This document shows, piece by piece, positions 62,118 through 64,000 of a stretch of DNA of 64,000 bases. Made by a program: the position numbers and the translations under genes. This stretch comes from Aerococcus kribbianus (GTDB lineage: Bacteria > Bacillota > Bacilli > Lactobacillales > Aerococcaceae), in the NCBI RefSeq assembly GCF_026805545.1, contig NZ_JAPRFR010000001.1, forward strand, positions 434,001 through 498,000, in the 5' to 3' direction. The notes beneath the pieces are model-generated. The model was not told the DNA's origin. It made no database searches and saw nothing but the letters and a program-made list of their open reading frames with translations. The number at the start of each line of letters is the position of its first letter. Position 1 is the first letter of the stretch.

Positions 62118-63470
62118 TTAGTAGTCTACTCGATTACGTTCTTTATTCGCTTGTCGTTTTTGTTTACGATTTTGACGTTGAGCTTGCAGACGTTGTTTTT
62201 TCTTATGCTCTTTAATATTGCGTTTTAATTTTTGTTTATAGCCGGGTTTTACCTTACTTTTCTTAGTGCGGTTAATCATTCCCTTGACAGTATGGTCCAC
62301 TTCTTGAGGTTTGCGCCGATTTTGACGTTGGGCGTGGTCTTTGGCATCTATCCATTGACCATCCTTAATATCCTTATTTTCGAAGCGAATCCCCTTGTCT
62401 TCTAACCAGGCAATATCTTTTTCTTGATCAGGCGTATAGAAAGTTACCGCAATTCCTGGCATCCCTTGGCGACCAGTTCGTCCCACACGGTGGACAAAGA
62501 ATTCCAGCTCATTAGGCACTTCATAGTTGAAGACATGAGAAACCCCTTCAATATCAATACCTCGAGCGGCTAAATCTGTCGCTACTACATATTGGTAATC
62601 AAGATTTTGAATTTGCTTCATCACCCGACGCCGTTCTCTAGAATCAAGGTCCCCATGAATCATGGCAACTGACAAGCCCTTATCTTTAAGAAATTGATAG
62701 AGTTCACGAACGGTATCAATAGTATTGGCAAAAATCAAAGCCAAGTAAGGTTGACCAATCGTCAAAGACTCAAAAAGTAACTCAGGACGGGACCGCCCCC
62801 GCACAGACACCAAGTAATTATCAATAGTGTCAGCAATGTGGTGCTGATTATTGAGTTGAATCCATTCTGGCGCTTCCATATACTTACGCAAGAAGGGTTG
62901 CAACTTACTTGGAATGGTGGCTGAAAAGACATACATCCGTAATTCCTTGGGCATGCGGCTAGCAATTTGATCGACTTGTGCCAAAAAGCCCATGTCCAAA
63001 GTCATATCTGCTTCGTCAACAACAAAGTTCTCCACTTGATGAACAGAAATAACTTGCCGTTCAATTAGATCCAATAAGCGGCCTGGTGTTCCTACTACAA
63101 TCTGAGGGACATGATTATCTAAACGGTCAGCTTGCCGGTGGGTATCGGTCCCACCAAAGGCCCGTTCCACAAAAATTGTTTCAGGATGGTGGTCAGTAAT
63201 TTGCTTAGTGGCTTGGTATAATTGCTCACCCAGCTCCCGACTCGGTGCTGTAATCACCAACTGAGTGACTGCTTGACTAGTGATTTGGTCTAATAAGGGG
63301 AGAAGAAAAGCATGACTTTTTCCAGAACCCGTTTGGCTTTGGGCCACTAAACTTTTCCCTGTTTGAATGACGGGAATAACTTGTGCTTGAATTTCTGAAG
63401 GTTGGCTAAATTGTAGTTCTGCTAAGGCTTCGTAGATAAAGGGTTGAAATTGATAGTCTTTAAATGACAT
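62118..63470 (-). CDS. cshB: DEAD-box ATP-dependent RNA helicase (CshB type)
   Basis: RNA helicase of 450 residues for rRNA or mRNA remodelling, often needed in the cold. In order: Q-motif region (FQPFIYEALAELQFSQPSEIQ), Walker A SQTGSGKSHAF, PSRELGEQ, GTPGRLLD, DEAD in NFVVDEADMTLDMGF, SAT in VFSATIP, then DLAARGIDIEGVSHV and HRVGRTGRQG. The last 80 residues are strongly basic, as in CshB/DeaD-like proteins. The ATG at 63470 follows AAAGGTGG. It is transcribed divergently from zwf. Confidence 0.93.
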   Translation of the reverse strand: MSFKDYQFQPFIYEALAELQFSQPSEIQAQVIPVIQTGKSLVAQSQTGSGKSHAFLLPLLDQITSQAVTQLVITAPSRELGEQLYQATKQITDHHPETIFVERAFGGTDTHRQADRLDNHVPQIVVGTPGRLLDLIERQVISVHQVENFVVDEADMTLDMGFLAQVDQIASRMPKELRMYVFSATIPSKLQPFLRKYMEAPEWIQLNNQHHIADTIDNYLVSVRGRSRPELLFESLTIGQPYLALIFANTIDTVRELYQFLKDKGLSVAMIHGDLDSRERRRVMKQIQNLDYQYVVATDLAARGIDIEGVSHVFNYEVPNELEFFVHRVGRTGRQGMPGIAVTFYTPDQEKDIAWLEDKGIRFENKDIKDGQWIDAKDHAQRQNRRKPQEVDHTVKGMINRTKKSKVKPGYKQKLKRNIKEHKKKQRLQAQRQNRKQKRQANKERNRVDY

Positions 63471-63551
63471 GATAAACCACCTTTCTTAGTCTCATCATAT
63501 AGAATACCATGATTATTCCTATAAAATAAAGAATAAGCCAAAATAAATGAA

Positions 63552-63580
63552 TTGTCAGAATTTAGAATTCCCTATATAAT
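63552..63580 (+). promoter_or_regulatory. Promoter of zwf
   Basis: TTGTCA, a 17-bp spacer and a perfect TATAAT, 26 bp before the start codon of zwf. Confidence 0.75.
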
Positions 63581-63606
63581 AAAGTTTAGACGAAAGGATG
63601 AGCAAA

Positions 63607-64000
63607 ATGACCAGACAAAAGGTAGGCGGCTTAATCGTGCTCTTTGGAGCCACGGGAGACTTGGCCAGCCGTAAATTATATCCCGCCCTCTATCGCTTAT
63701 ATAAACGCCAACTCTTAACCCAGCATTTTGCTGTCATCGGTACTGCGCGCAGACAATGGGATGATGATCATTACCGTCAAGTTGTTAGCCAAGCCATTAG
63801 CGATTTAGTAGATGATCAAGATCTGTGTGATCGCTTTGTGAGTCATTTTCACTATGTTCCCCACGATGCTACTGACTTAGATCACTATCAAGTCCTCAAA
63901 AACAAAATGGATGGTCTGCGTCAAGACTATGAAACGGGGCCTTCAACGCTTTATTATCTATCTACTGCACCAGCTATCTTCCCTAGTATTACCCAATACT
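63607..64000 (+). CDS. zwf: Glucose-6-phosphate 1-dehydrogenase, 5' part only
   Basis: First enzyme of the oxidative pentose phosphate route, oxidising glucose 6-phosphate with NADP. Only the first 131 residues are in the window. They contain the coenzyme-binding motif VLFGATGDLASRKLYPALYR, then FAVIGTARRQW and LYYLSTAP, all typical of G6PDH. The ATG at 63607 follows AAAGGATG and a near-consensus promoter. The gene runs off the right edge. Confidence 0.95.
   Translation, partial: MTRQKVGGLIVLFGATGDLASRKLYPALYRLYKRQLLTQHFAVIGTARRQWDDDHYRQVVSQAISDLVDDQDLCDRFVSHFHYVPHDATDLDHYQVLKNKMDGLRQDYETGPSTLYYLSTAPAIFPSITQY

Overview
The window looks like chromosomal DNA of a low-GC Gram-positive coccus of the order Lactobacillales, most likely Aerococcaceae or a close relative (inference). 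Supporting signs are a bacterial mevalonate pathway operon, T-box leaders before aminoacyl-tRNA synthetase genes, strong AGGAGG-type ribosome binding sites, the rpmG/class B PBP and glcK/rhodanese/rhomboid neighbourhoods, and repeated GAGGCTGGGA-type terminator hairpins. Most genes are on the minus strand. Most are housekeeping genes and can be named with confidence.

Layout. 1-4.1 kb: C30 carotenoid genes crtM (cut by the window edge) and crtN, separated by a divergently oriented sodium:alanine symporter. 4.35-5.72 kb: a small eroded element at the 3' end of guaA, with an integrase C-terminal fragment, tiny hydrophobic-peptide genes, a broken ORF, att-like ends and what looks like guaA's displaced terminator. 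5.7-11.6 kb: guaA, then the mevalonate operon mvaK1-mvaD-mvaK2-fni, which supplies the isoprenoid precursors the crt genes consume. 11.7-16.5 kb: AzlCD amino acid exporter, a two-domain ECF-type ATPase, murB, a small membrane protein, a GNAT gene. 16.5-30.9 kb: tsaE, pta, gluconokinase, pheST with T-box, HxlR regulator, HD protein, TrmH-type methyltransferase, pepV, a cation/proton antiporter behind a fluoride riboswitch, an rsuA-like synthase and a MurJ/YtgP-like flippase. 31-49 kb: pdxK-like kinase, leuS (T-box), a LysM glucosaminidase, mnmM-like methyltransferase, csp, radC, HAD phosphatase, valS (T-box), rhodanese, glcK, 5-FTHF cyclo-ligase, rhomboid, rpmG and a class B PBP. 49-64 kb: YfhO-like protein, M20 amidohydrolase with two membrane proteins, the SirTM/macrodomain/GcvH-L/LplA operon with its flavin oxidoreductases, a frameshifted sodA, a DUF1189-like protein, a DEAD-box helicase and the start of zwf.

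The most interesting pieces are: (i) the lipoylation-linked ADP-ribosylation operon (gcvH-L, zinc macrodomain, SirTM, lplA, LLM oxidoreductase, with a divergent old-yellow-enzyme gene), whose shared promoter region carries a perfect palindrome and which lies beside a sodA broken by one missing base; (ii) a fluoride riboswitch with a transcription terminator ahead of a CPA-type antiporter; (iii) the decayed guaA-linked element; (iv) a GNAT gene whose natural start is put out of frame by a seven-A tract; and (v) a dispersed intergenic repeat family with a conserved head and a terminator-like tail. The SirTM system and fluoride riboswitches are known classes, so their novelty lies in the details here. 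I found no CRISPR array, rRNA, tRNA or intact insertion sequence.
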